DNA of 56,929 nt from Corynebacterium otitidis ATCC 51513 (GTDB lineage Bacteria; Actinomycetota; Actinomycetes; Mycobacteriales; Mycobacteriaceae): positions 570,048 through 626,976 of the forward strand of contig NZ_JH815192.1 of the NCBI RefSeq assembly GCF_000296405.1, read 5' to 3'. Under the pieces are notes generated by a model, which was not told the DNA's origin, did no database searches, and saw nothing but the letters and a program-made list of their open reading frames with translations. The position numbers and the translations under genes are program-made. How positions within the stretch are numbered: position 1 is the stretch's first letter; each line of letters begins with the position of its first letter. Positions 45,737 to 54,155 of this stretch are shown piece by piece.

Positions 45737-46951
45737 TTAGGCGTCGAACTGCTCGGCGTTGCCGGCCTTCCACTGCTCCCAGGGGATATTCCAGTAGCCG
45801 AGCCCGTCGGAGCCGGGCAGCTGGTCGGCGGTCGTGTTCTTCACGTAGACGAGGTCGCCGCGCTTCGAGATGCTCTGGAACCACTGGGCGTCCGCATCGG
45901 TCATGTTGATGCAGCCGTGGGACTGGTTGGTGTTGCCCAGCGCCCACTGCGCCCAGGGCGCGCCGTGCACCCAGATGCCGGAGTAGGACAGCTGGGTCGC
46001 CCACTTCACCGGGGTGCGGTAGCCGCCGTCGTCAAGCGACAGGCCGAAGGTCTCGGAGTCCATGACCATGGACTCGCGCTTCTCCCCCACGACGTAGGTG
46101 CCGTTGGGCGTCGAGCGCCACGAGTTGTCCGTGCCCAGCGAGATGGGGATCGTGCGCAGCTCCTCGCCGTTCTGGTAGACGGTCATCGTCTTCGTGGCGT
46201 CGTCCACGACCGAGTAGTTCGAGTCCCCGACCTCGAACGTCGCGGCGACGTTGTCGCCGCCGTAGATCCCCCCGCCGAAGTTCTTGCCGTAGGTGTCGGC
46301 CTTCGCGGTGACGGTCGTGCCCGCAGGCAGCGGCTCTTTCGCGCGCCACAGGACCTCGGTGGGGCTGATCCAGTAGAACGCGCCCTCCACGCCCGTATCC
46401 GTCGTGACGCTTAAGGCCTTCTCCGCGGCGCGATGGTCGCCCGGCACCGCGTCGAAGCTAAACGGCACCGCCTGGCCGCCGCCAACGACCGAGCCGTCCG
46501 CGATCGCGATGGTGGGCTCCGCGGTGTAGTCCGGCGCGACGGTGGTAAACGAGACCTTCTCGGTCTCGCCCTCCTGGTCGGTGATCTTCAGGGAGTAGGA
46601 GCGCCCGTAGCCGAGCGGCTCGGCGGTGCGCCACGTGCCGTCCCCGGCGGTCTCGTCCTTGACCTCGCGCCCCTCCTCGTTGGTGAGGGTCACGTCACGA
46701 AGACGGCCGCCCTCCGGGGAGACCGTCACCGGCTCGACGGGGCTCACCCCGGTCTCCCCGTCGGAGACGGAGACCTCGTAGCCCGCGGCCTTCGGCGCCT
46801 TGTCCTTGTCGGCGGACAACCCCGCGGCGATCTCCGCGCGAATCTGCTCGAGATCCGGGTTCGTCGCCGCCACCGCCACGACGGTGCCGCTGACGAGTGC
46901 AAGCGCAGCTACGGCGCTAACCACGGCCTTGCGACGCGACTGACGCTGCAC
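45737..46951 (-). CDS. L,D-transpeptidase (YkuD/LdtMt2 type)
   Basis: 404 residues from GTG 46951, chosen because AGGGGG lies 7 bases upstream; the GTG at 46975 would put that ribosome site inside the gene. N-terminal signal or anchor helix (RRKAVVSAVAALALVSGTVVAVAA), two immunoglobulin-like domains (about 60-255), and the catalytic domain with HGAPWAQWALG and SHGCINMTDADAQWF, nucleophile Cys347. A C-terminal tail wraps back, as in mycobacterial LdtMt2. It forms 3-3 cross-links in peptidoglycan outside the membrane. The last 25 bases are separated from the oxidoreductase start. Confidence 0.93.
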   Translation of the reverse strand: MQRQSRRKAVVSAVAALALVSGTVVAVAATNPDLEQIRAEIAAGLSADKDKAPKAAGYEVSVSDGETGVSPVEPVTVSPEGGRLRDVTLTNEEGREVKDETAGDGTWRTAEPLGYGRSYSLKITDQEGETEKVSFTTVAPDYTAEPTIAIADGSVVGGGQAVPFSFDAVPGDHRAAEKALSVTTDTGVEGAFYWISPTEVLWRAKEPLPAGTTVTAKADTYGKNFGGGIYGGDNVAATFEVGDSNYSVVDDATKTMTVYQNGEELRTIPISLGTDNSWRSTPNGTYVVGEKRESMVMDSETFGLSLDDGGYRTPVKWATQLSYSGIWVHGAPWAQWALGNTNQSHGCINMTDADAQWFQSISKRGDLVYVKNTTADQLPGSDGLGYWNIPWEQWKAGNAEQFDA

Positions 46952-47173
46952 GATGAAACCCCCTAAATCCGCCACCTAGGTGCCAAGGCGGCGCGATCAT
47001 CCCCGAATTTTCCCAATCACATGTAGCACCCCGGCCGGACAGGCCGGCCGGCCACACAATCGGTCCCTTTAACCTACCACCCCGCGGTCCCGCCTGGATC
47101 CCCAAACCGCGGCGCGCCGCCCACGCCACGCGGCCACTCGACAACCCTCATGAACCCGCCGCGAGCTGGGGAT

Positions 47174-47202
47174 TTTACTTCCCCGTAGCCGAGCCGTAGA
47201 CT
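47174..47202 (+). promoter_or_regulatory. Promoter of tRNA-Lys
   Basis: TTTACT (47174-47179) and TAGACT (47197-47202) are separated by 17 bases, about 45 bases before the tRNA. Confidence 0.6.
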
Positions 47203-47247
47203 ACCTATCCGTCGCCGAGCGGCACGGAAACGGCCGCGACGGAGTCT

Positions 47248-47320
<73 letters not shown>

Positions 47321-47327
47321 CTTTTCA

Positions 47328-47357
47328 CCCCCGCCGGGTTTCTCGGCGGGGGTTTTT
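47328..47357 (+). terminator. Terminator after tRNA-Lys
   Basis: Perfect 9-bp stem (47328-47336 with 47344-47352), 7-base loop, then TTTTT. It may also stop the response-regulator transcript coming from the other side. Confidence 0.88.
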
Positions 47358-47422
47358 CGTATCCCCCGGCCGCGGGATCGATGGTCTAGCGAACCCTAGC
47401 ACCGGGCGCCCTCGACGGCGCG

Positions 47423-47995
47423 CTAGAGCCAGCCCTGGTCGCGGGCGATCCTCGCTGCGTCGTGGCGGTTGTGCGCCTGCGTCTTCGCGATCGCGGCCGA
47501 GAGGTGGTTGCGCACCGTTCCCTCCGAGAGGTGGAGCTCCTTGGCGATCTGCCGGATCGGCCCGCCGCGCGCCGCGACGCGCAGCGCCTCCTGCTCGCGG
47601 CCAGTGAGCGGGGTGATGCCCGCGGCCAGCGAGTCGGCCGCGAGCGCGGGGTCGACGACCCGGTAGCCCTGAGCGACGCGGCGCACCATCTCCGCCAGGC
47701 GGTTGGCGGGGGTGTCCTTGACTAAGAAGCCCGCGGCCCCGGCCTCCATCGCGCGGCGCAGGTAGCCGGGCCGGCCGAACGTCGTGACGACGAGGAAGCG
47801 GCACGCCGTGCGCTCCTCGTTCAGTCGCGCGATCGCCTCGATGCCGTCGGTGCCGGGCATCTCGATGTCGACGAGCGCGACGTCGGGGCTCTCGCGCCGC
47901 ACGACGTCGATGTCGGGCTCGAGGGCGAGCAGGGCGGACAGCCCGCCGCGCACGAGGTCCTGGTCGTCGGCGAGCACGATCCTCACGGTGTCCAT
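47423..47995 (-). CDS. NarL/DesR-type response regulator with shortened receiver domain
   Basis: 190 residues from ATG 47995. The receiver has the acidic pair Asp10-Asp11, the phospho-acceptor Asp43 in VALVDIEMPG, the Thr of VVTTFGRPGY and Lys93. The LuxR-type helix-turn-helix (TPLTGREQEALRVAARG, IRQIAKELHLSEGTVRNHLSAAIAKT) is normal. Between strand 2 (DIDVV) and the strand with Asp43 only RRESPD is present. Compared with Bacillus DesR this region lacks about 13 residues, corresponding to loop 2 and most of helix 2. The change is in frame. It overlaps its kinase gene by 13 bases and very probably controls the ABC-2 operon upstream. Confidence 0.9.
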   Translation of the reverse strand: MDTVRIVLADDQDLVRGGLSALLALEPDIDVVRRESPDVALVDIEMPGTDGIEAIARLNEERTACRFLVVTTFGRPGYLRRAMEAGAAGFLVKDTPANRLAEMVRRVAQGYRVVDPALAADSLAAGITPLTGREQEALRVAARGGPIRQIAKELHLSEGTVRNHLSAAIAKTQAHNRHDAARIARDQGWL

Positions 47996-49113
47996 GGGGT
48001 GACCTCGATTCTCGTTCCGGGCTGCTCGGGCGTGGTCCCGGGATAGTCGGGGTAGGCGGCCGCGACGCTCAAGCGGGCGCGGTGGGCGGCGGCGCGCTCT
48101 TTGAGGCCCGCGATCCCGAAGCCGGGCCGCGACCGCTCGTCGATGCCGACGCCGTCGTCGGCGACGGTGAGGCTCCCGCCCGCCGCGCTCACGGTGCAGC
48201 GGGTGGCCCGGGAGTGGCGGATGACGTTGGTGACGGCCTCTCGCAGCGCCCAGGCCAACAGGTCGTCGCGCTCCCCGCCGCCCGGGGAGACGTCGACGTC
48301 CGCGTCGATCCCGGCGGCAGCGAGCGCCCGGCGCGCGGCGGCGGCCTCGCTCTCGAGCGTGGGTTCGCGCAGCCGGGTGACGGTCTCGCGGATCTCGTGG
48401 AGCGCGTCGCGGCTGAGCGAGTAGATCTCGTCGAGCTCGGCGCGGGCCCGCTGGGGGTCCGCCTCCACCAGGCGGGAGGCGAGCTGCGCCTTGAGGGAGA
48501 CGACCGTGAGCGAGTGGCCGAGCAGGTCGTGGACGTCGCGGGCGACGCGCTCCCTATCCTCGGCGAGGCGCTTTTGCTCCTCGACGGCGCGGGCGCGGGA
48601 CTCGGCGGCCTCCGCGAGGCGGATGACGACGATGAAGACGACGCCGATGCCGGGTCCGAGCGCGTGCCAGACGATCCCGCCGGCGGCGACGTAGCCGGTC
48701 GCGGGCAGCGCCCACAGCGCGATCGCGGCGGGGATGCCGCGCCTGGCGGGCAGGCCGAACGCGACGAGCGCGGAGAAGTACGGCGTGAAGGTCAGCGCCC
48801 CGCCCGGGCCTATCGCCGGGATGGTCGCCGCCGCGAGCGCGGCGAGCGCGAGGCAGGCGGCGGCGAGCCCGCGGGGCTCGGCCGGCTTCGGGGCGTCGGC
48901 GTCGACGCGGAGGATGCCGGCGACGTAGGCGGCGCCGAAGGCGATCGTCGCGCCGACGGCGAGCGCCACCCAGCCGGGGTGGGCGTCGCTCGTCGCGGCG
49001 AGGGTGAGGGGGGTGAGGAGGAAGACGACCCAGATGACGGAGTAGAGCGCGCGGATCGCGGCGTTCGCCCGCCCCGGGTTGGCCTCGCTGGTCACGGTGA
49101 ATAATTCTGCCAC
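47983..49113 (-). CDS. Sensor histidine kinase (DesK/NarX-type HisKA_3)
   Basis: 376 residues from GTG 49113 (GGAGAGGG about 9 bases upstream). About five to six N-terminal helices (SVIWVVFLLTPLTLAAT, WVALAVGATIAFGAAYVAGIL, further ones to about 170) make an intramembrane sensor. Next come the HisKA_3 box RERVARDVHDLLGHSLTVV with the phosphorylated His, and an ATPase with AWALREAVTNVIRHSRATR and VADDGVGID. Phosphorylates the response regulator it overlaps. The genetic link to an ABC-2 exporter suggests that it senses membrane or antibiotic stress. Confidence 0.93.
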   Translation of the reverse strand: MAELFTVTSEANPGRANAAIRALYSVIWVVFLLTPLTLAATSDAHPGWVALAVGATIAFGAAYVAGILRVDADAPKPAEPRGLAAACLALAALAAATIPAIGPGGALTFTPYFSALVAFGLPARRGIPAAIALWALPATGYVAAGGIVWHALGPGIGVVFIVVIRLAEAAESRARAVEEQKRLAEDRERVARDVHDLLGHSLTVVSLKAQLASRLVEADPQRARAELDEIYSLSRDALHEIRETVTRLREPTLESEAAAARRALAAAGIDADVDVSPGGGERDDLLAWALREAVTNVIRHSRATRCTVSAAGGSLTVADDGVGIDERSRPGFGIAGLKERAAAHRARLSVAAAYPDYPGTTPEQPGTRIEVTPWTP

Positions 49114-49133
49114 GGGGCGGGCCCTCTCCGCGG

Positions 49134-49907
49134 CTACCTGCGGGTCGCGCGCCGGCGGCGCAGCACCACGCAGGCCGCGGCGAAGACGATCGTCCACGCG
49201 GCGAGGTTGGCGAGGACGAACCAGAGGTCCTCGTGCCGGGCGTAGGAAACGGCGCCGGGGTCGAAGACGTCGCCGTCGGTGACGGGGTAGCGCGCGAGCG
49301 CCGTCGCCCCGTACATCGGGGTGTAGCGCCCGGCCTCGAGCAGGGCCCCACCGAGCGGTATGAAGGCGTTGCCGGCGAACCCGAGGATGACGAGGATGCC
49401 GCTGGCGGCCCCGACGGCCGCGTCCGAGCGGAACGCGAGCCCGGCGGCGAGCCCGAAGAGCGCGAAGGGCAGCGCCCCGACGAGGCTGAGTCCCGCGGTG
49501 AGCACCCAGCGCCCGGGGGTCATCTCGGTGGAGCTGGCGAGCCCGGCGATGTTGAGCACGACGATGGGCAGGATCGCGGCGGCCGCGGCAACGAGCGTCT
49601 TGACGAGCACGAACCCGCCGTCGGGCAGCCTGGTGAGCGCGAGCTGCCGGCCCCAGCCGCTCTCGATCTCGACGGCGGCCGCGCCGGCGAGCGAGGTCAT
49701 CGCGTTCGCCGCTCCGTAGACGCTGATGCCTAGGAGGACGTAGGCGCTGGTGTTTCCGTGGCCGGAGGGCAGCGGCACCGTCGAGAAGTCCGAGGGCACC
49801 TCGACGGCGAGGAAGATGAACAGCGGCAGCACCGCGATGAAGAACGTGTTGGTGAAGTTGCGCAAGTTTCGCCACAGGTCGAGGCGCAGGTAGGTGAGGA
49901 TGTTCAT
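49134..49907 (-). CDS. ABC-2 type transporter permease
   Basis: 257 residues from ATG 49907, overlapping the ATPase stop by 4 bases. Six membrane helices (FTNTFFIAVLPLFIFLAV, YVLLGISVYGAANAMTSLAG, LVKTLVAAAAAILPIVVLNIAG, WVLTAGLSLVGALPFALFGLAAGLAF in parts, AAVGAASGILVILGFAGNAFIP, LWFVLANLAAWTIVFAAACVV). A typical ABC-2 exporter membrane half. Partner of the preceding ATPase. Confidence 0.92.
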   Translation of the reverse strand: MNILTYLRLDLWRNLRNFTNTFFIAVLPLFIFLAVEVPSDFSTVPLPSGHGNTSAYVLLGISVYGAANAMTSLAGAAAVEIESGWGRQLALTRLPDGGFVLVKTLVAAAAAILPIVVLNIAGLASSTEMTPGRWVLTAGLSLVGALPFALFGLAAGLAFRSDAAVGAASGILVILGFAGNAFIPLGGALLEAGRYTPMYGATALARYPVTDGDVFDPGAVSYARHEDLWFVLANLAAWTIVFAAACVVLRRRRATRR

Positions 49908-50845
49908 CGGTCCGTGTCCTTTCGCTCGGCGGCAGTGAGGTGGGTGAAGGCCTCCTCGAGCCCGGCCTGCCGGATCCCAAGATTGCGGGCGCTCGTGTGG
50001 TTGAGGAGGTGGCGCGCGAGCTCGTCGGGCCGGTCGGTGCGCAGCTCGACGACGTCGCCGTCGGCCTCGTGGCTGGTGCCCGCGGGCAGCGCGGCGAGCT
50101 CCTCGGCGGTGGGGCGCCACGTCGCGGTGACGTGGGCGAGGCCCACCGCCGAGCGCACCTTGGCGGTGGGCCCGTCGGCGATGACGCGCCCCTCGGCGAG
50201 GAGCACGGTGCGCGACGCGTAGCGCTCGGCCTCCTCGAGGTAGTGCGTCGCGAAGAGCACGGCCGTGCCGGAGCGCGCGATGCCGGCGACGATCCCCCAG
50301 AACTCGCCGCGGGCGGTGACGTCCATGCCGGCGGTGGGCTCGTCGAGGACGAGGACGTCCGGGCGGGGCAGCAGCGCGAGCGCGAACTTCAGGCGCTGGC
50401 GCTGCCCGCCGGAGCACTTCACCACCTTCCGCTTGGCGAAGCCTTCGACGCCCGCGGTGCGCATGGCCTCGTCGACGCTTAGGGGGTTCTCGTGGAGCGC
50501 GGCGATGAGCTCGACGGTCTCGCGGACGGTGAGGTCGGCGAGCAGGCCGCCGGTCTGCAGCACCGCCCCGAGGCGCCCGCCCCGGGCGGCCAGGCGCGGC
50601 GCCTCGCCGCAGACGGCGACCGTCCCGGACTCGGGGCGACCGAGCCCGAGGATGAGGTCGATGAGGGTGGACTTCCCCGCCCCGTTGGGGCCGAGGAGCG
50701 CGACGACCTCGCCGCGGGCGACCTCGAGGGAGACTCCATCGACGGCGCGGACGCGGCCGCCGGAGCCGTCGGGGAAGGTTCTGGTGGCGCCGGTGATGGA
50801 GATGGCGGGGACCGAGTGGGCGGCGCCTGGCGTCGAAGATCTCAT
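49904..50845 (-). CDS. ABC-2 type exporter ATPase
   Basis: 313 residues from ATG 50845. Walker A GPNGAGKST, signature KCSGGQRQRLKFALALL, Walker B VLVLDEPTAGMD and switch His in FATHYLEEAERYA. The C-terminal ~80 residues form the extra domain common to drug/lipid exporters of the DrrA/CcmA group. First gene of the operon ATPase-permease-kinase-regulator; the dyad at 50903-50920 lies about 60 bases upstream of its start. Likely exports an antimicrobial or lipid-like compound. Confidence 0.93.
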   Translation of the reverse strand: MRSSTPGAAHSVPAISITGATRTFPDGSGGRVRAVDGVSLEVARGEVVALLGPNGAGKSTLIDLILGLGRPESGTVAVCGEAPRLAARGGRLGAVLQTGGLLADLTVRETVELIAALHENPLSVDEAMRTAGVEGFAKRKVVKCSGGQRQRLKFALALLPRPDVLVLDEPTAGMDVTARGEFWGIVAGIARSGTAVLFATHYLEEAERYASRTVLLAEGRVIADGPTAKVRSAVGLAHVTATWRPTAEELAALPAGTSHEADGDVVELRTDRPDELARHLLNHTSARNLGIRQAGLEEAFTHLTAAERKDTDR

Positions 50846-50902
50846 GGACCTGAGTCTTCGCCGGCCAGGGGCCCGAGACGTAGGCCGGATGCCGTCGATG
50901 CG

Positions 50903-50920
50903 CCATGACGTTTGTCATGG
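50903..50920. promoter_or_regulatory. Perfect dyad CCATGAC-N4-GTCATGG, candidate response-regulator site
   Basis: CCATGACGTTTGTCATGG has 7-bp exact arms around GTTT. It sits between the exporter operon start and the glutaminase stop (50980), upstream of genes whose own operon encodes a NarL-type regulator; such regulators bind short dyads. Assignment is inferred. Confidence 0.55.
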
Positions 50921-50979
50921 TTAGGCCCCCGGGAAAGGGCGCCGGCGCGCCGCCCTCCCCGGGGCTGTTGGACCGCGGG

Positions 50980-52257
50980 CTAGCTGGTGGCCTCGTCGAT
51001 GTCCTCCGAGGTGACGACGGGAGCCTCCGTCCCGTCGGAGAGCTCCAGGCCGTTGAGCCGCTCGTCGGGGTCGTAGAGGCCGATGTTGAAGTCCTCGTCG
51101 CGCATGGTCTTCATCGCGGAGGCGAGCATGCGCCGCGCGATGGGGTCGACGGCGACGACGCGGTTGATGTCGACGTAGATCGTGCTGCCGGAGAAGCCGT
51201 ACTGCTGGATCTCGTGCATGATCCGCTCGGCGGCCGCGAAGTTGATCGTGCCCTGCAGGGTGATGAACGTCGTGGAGCCGTGGCTCTCGATCGAGCGGAC
51301 CGCGTGGGTGCCCTGCGCGATGGGGTTCATGAGGTGCAGCCCCATGTCGTTGGAGAGCTTGTGGAACAGCGCGGTGCCGCGCACGCTGTTGCCCGCATCG
51401 TTGAGCCTGGGCGAGAACGTCGCGATGCCCAGCTGGCCGGGCAGCACGCCGATGAGCCCGCCGGCGACCCCGGACTTCGCGGGGATGCCCACCCCGGCGA
51501 GCCAGCGGCCGGCCTGGTCGTACATGCCGGCGGCGCTCATCACGGCCATGGTCTGGCGGCACACCGCGGTGTCGAAGATGCGTTTGCCGGTCACCGGCTG
51601 AATCCCGCCGTTGCCTAAGGTCGCGGCCATGACCGCTAAGTCGTCGACGGTGACCTCGATGGCGCACTGGCGGATGTAGCTCAACACCGCGTCGTGGGGC
51701 TCGTCGGTGATCTTGCCGTAGTTGGCGAGCATGTGCGCGAGCGAGAGGTTGCGGTCCGCGCCGCTGAGCTCCGCGTCGACGAGGTCCTGATCCAGGCTGA
51801 GCTCGCGGCCGGCCATCTCGGAGAACATCGAACGGATCCGCTCGACGCGGTCCTCGACGCTCGAGTCGGGGCCGTTGATGAGCTGGTTCACGGCGATCGC
51901 GCCGACGTTGATCATGGGGTTGAGCGGGCGGTGGGTGTCCTTCTCTAAGGACATCTCGTTGAACGCCTCCCCGGAGGGCTCCATCCCGACGGTGTGGCGC
52001 ACCTCCTCCAGCCCCAGCTCCTGGAGCGCGAGCGCGTAGACGAACGGCTTGGAGATCGACTGGATGGAGAACTCCACGTCGCTATCCCCCGCGGAGTACA
52101 CCCTTCCTGAGACGGTGCACAGCGCGAGCGCGAGCCGGTCGGGCTCGGCGTCCTTGAGCTGGGGGATGTAGTCGGCCAGCTCCCCGGCGTCGTGGTCCCG
52201 CACCTGCTCGAGCAGGTCCTCGAGGTAGGCCGGGATCGGGGATTGGATCGTCGACAT
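50980..52257 (-). CDS. glsA: Glutaminase A with C-terminal STAS domain
   Basis: 425 residues from ATG 52257 (GAGGAGCGGCGAC upstream). The N-terminal ~305 residues are a serine-dependent glutaminase: SxxK nucleophile Ser67/Lys70 in FSIQSISKPF, with NPMINVGAIAV, LAHMLANYG and the KSGVAGGLIGVLPG loop. The last ~100 residues (about 325-420) form a STAS domain (TTFITLQGTINFAAAERI, STIYVDINRVVAVDPIARRML). It hydrolyses glutamine to glutamate and ammonia in the cytoplasm. STAS domains often mediate protein contact or regulation; such fusions are known in actinobacteria. Confidence 0.93.
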   Translation of the reverse strand: MSTIQSPIPAYLEDLLEQVRDHDAGELADYIPQLKDAEPDRLALALCTVSGRVYSAGDSDVEFSIQSISKPFVYALALQELGLEEVRHTVGMEPSGEAFNEMSLEKDTHRPLNPMINVGAIAVNQLINGPDSSVEDRVERIRSMFSEMAGRELSLDQDLVDAELSGADRNLSLAHMLANYGKITDEPHDAVLSYIRQCAIEVTVDDLAVMAATLGNGGIQPVTGKRIFDTAVCRQTMAVMSAAGMYDQAGRWLAGVGIPAKSGVAGGLIGVLPGQLGIATFSPRLNDAGNSVRGTALFHKLSNDMGLHLMNPIAQGTHAVRSIESHGSTTFITLQGTINFAAAERIMHEIQQYGFSGSTIYVDINRVVAVDPIARRMLASAMKTMRDEDFNIGLYDPDERLNGLELSDGTEAPVVTSEDIDEATS

Positions 52258-52458
52258 GTCGCCGCTCCTCACACGCAGGTCGTCCGCACGGTTCGCCCCG
52301 CGGCCACCGGCGCGTCAGGCCGGGCCGCGGGCGATATCGCCCACAGGCTACCCCGCCCTCCCCGGTCCCCGCCCGCGGCGCCCCAACCGGACCCGGTCGC
52401 GGGGCTAGCATGGCGAGCACGACGAAACGAAACCCCAACGAAAGGACGAGATAGCGCC

Positions 52459-53040
52459 ATGACCACGCTCGTCATCGTCGACGTGCAGAACGACTTCTGC
52501 CCCGGCGGCTCGATGGCCGCGCCCCGCGGCGCGGACGTCGCCGCGAAGCTCAAGGACTTTCTTAGCGCCAACGCCGGCTCCTACGACCACGTCGTCGCCA
52601 CCCAGGACTGGCACATCGACCCGGGCAGCCACTGGTCCGACGACCCGGATTTTCAGGACTCCTGGCCGGTGCACTGCCCCGCCGGCGAGCCGGGCGCGCA
52701 GCTGCACCCCCTAGTTCCCACCGCCCCGATCGAGGCGCGCTTCAAGAAGGGCATGTACGACGCCGCCTACTCCGGCTTCGAGGGCCGCCTCGACGGGGAG
52801 GAGGACGGCGCGCTGCTCGGCGACTGGCTGCGCGAGCGCGGCGTCACCGATATCGACGTGTGCGGCATCGCCACCGACTTCTGCGTCAACGCAACCGTCG
52901 GCGACGCGCTCGAGCAGGGCTTTACGGTCCGGGTGCTCTCGGACTTGAGCGCCCCCATCGACGAGGACGGCGCGAAGGCGAAGCTCGAGGCGCTCGCCGG
53001 GCGCGGCGCGACGATCGTCGAGGACTCCGCCACCCTCTAG
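52459..53040 (+). CDS. pncA: Nicotinamidase (pyrazinamidase)
   Basis: 193 residues from ATG 52459 (AAAGGACGAG upstream). Catalytic triad Asp8 (VIVDVQNDF), Lys97 (FKKGMYDAAYSGFEG) and Cys142 (GIATDFCVNATV); metal ligands Asp50, His52 and His72 in TQDWHIDPGSHW and WPVHCP. Converts nicotinamide to nicotinic acid for NAD salvage; the same enzyme activates pyrazinamide. Divergent from glutaminase, with a 201-base gap between the two starts. Confidence 0.95.
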   Translation: MTTLVIVDVQNDFCPGGSMAAPRGADVAAKLKDFLSANAGSYDHVVATQDWHIDPGSHWSDDPDFQDSWPVHCPAGEPGAQLHPLVPTAPIEARFKKGMYDAAYSGFEGRLDGEEDGALLGDWLRERGVTDIDVCGIATDFCVNATVGDALEQGFTVRVLSDLSAPIDEDGAKAKLEALAGRGATIVEDSATL

Positions 53041-53062
53041 CGGGGAGCACGAGGAAATGCCG

Positions 53063-53107
53063 AAGGCCCCGCCCGCGCCCCTCGACGGGGCCGCGCGGCG
53101 GGGCCTT
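53063..53107 (+). terminator. Terminator after pncA
   Basis: Outer 10-bp stem AAGGCCCCGC (53063-53072) with GCGGGGCCTT (53098-53107) encloses a smaller GC hairpin; TTTCT follows. Convergent with the DUF3618 gene. Confidence 0.7.
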
Positions 53108-53152
53108 TCTCTCTCCGACTGCCGGGCGGGCGCCCGGCCGGCGAGGGCTTAA

Positions 53153-53431
53153 TTAGTAGCGCTTCGCGAGCGCCTTCTGGAGGTCCTTCAAGTCCTTGCG
53201 CTTCTTGCGGGAGCGCACCACGGAGATCGTCACCAGGCCCGCGACCGCGGCGCCGACGCCGAGGAGGATCTTCTGGGTCTGGGGGTCGCGCAGCCACTCG
53301 AGGACGCGCTCCTTGCCCTCGTTGGCGAGCGACTGCGGCTTCGTGCGCTCGGAGAGCCGATCCAGCGTGCTCGCCAGCTGGTTGCGGGTGCGCTCGATAT
53401 CTCGCTGGATGTCCTCGATATTGCGTGCCAC
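53153..53431 (-). CDS. DUF3618 membrane protein
   Basis: 92 residues from GTG 53431 (GGAGGGCAC upstream). The family opening RNIEDIQRDIERTRNQLASTLDRL is present, followed by one membrane helix (ILLGVGAAVAGLVTISVV) and a basic tail ending in LQKALAKRY. DUF3618 proteins occur across actinobacteria and have no assigned role; the amphipathic N-terminal helix suggests self-association at the membrane. Confidence 0.88.
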   Translation of the reverse strand: MARNIEDIQRDIERTRNQLASTLDRLSERTKPQSLANEGKERVLEWLRDPQTQKILLGVGAAVAGLVTISVVRSRKKRKDLKDLQKALAKRY

Positions 53432-53633
53432 GTGCCCTCCATCGATGTCTGCCGAAAATCGCGTTACACCGCGCCGGCCTCTGCCCGCTGTCGTCGCCCG
53501 GGCACCGGCGAACGCCCCCGGGCCCGGCCGCACTGCCCGGCGGTGGCTCCGGCGCGGTCGATCTATCGGACAGTGTACATGCGGCGCTCCGCGCCCCGGG
53601 CGGCTCCGGGGCGAATGCGGCTATGGTGGCGGC

Positions 53634-54116
53634 ATGGCTGAAGACACGAGCACCGTCCGCCTCGAGCCCGGCGACAAGGCGCCTGAGTTCACGCTGCTAG
53701 ACGACCGCGGCGAGGAGGTCTCCCTGGGCGACTTCGCCGGCAGGCGCGTCATCGTCTACTTCTACCCCCGCGCCAACACCCCCGGCTGCACGACGGAGGC
53801 CTGCGACTTCCGCGACAGCCTCACCGAGCTCAACGACCAGGACATCGCCGTCGTGGGCATCTCTCCGGACCCGGTCGACAAGCTCGCGAAGTTCCGCGAC
53901 GACCACGAGCTCACCTTCCCGCTGCTCTCCGACCCGGAGAAGGACACCCTGCGGGCCTACGGCGCGTTCGGGGAGAAGAAGAACTACGGCAAGGTCGTCG
54001 AGGGCGTGATCCGCTCGACCTTCCTCGTCGAGCCGGACGGCACCATCGGCGAGGCGAAGTACAACGTCAAGGCCACCGGCCACGTCGCGCGCTTCCTGCG
54101 CGACCTGAAGGCCTAG
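53634..54116 (+). CDS. bcp: Thioredoxin-dependent peroxiredoxin, BCP/PrxQ type
   Basis: 160 residues from ATG 53634. Peroxidatic Cys52 and resolving Cys57 in TPGCTTEACDFRD, the PrxQ pair spaced by four residues. PGDKAPEFTLLDDRG, VVGISPDPVDKLAKF and FGEKKNYGK are family-typical. Reduces peroxides using thioredoxin. Ribosome site weak. The upstream DUF3618 gene is divergent. Confidence 0.94.
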   Translation: MAEDTSTVRLEPGDKAPEFTLLDDRGEEVSLGDFAGRRVIVYFYPRANTPGCTTEACDFRDSLTELNDQDIAVVGISPDPVDKLAKFRDDHELTFPLLSDPEKDTLRAYGAFGEKKNYGKVVEGVIRSTFLVEPDGTIGEAKYNVKATGHVARFLRDLKA

Positions 54117-54155
54117 GGGCCCTCTAAGCCAGGCCGGCTAGGCTGGGCAGGCGTC

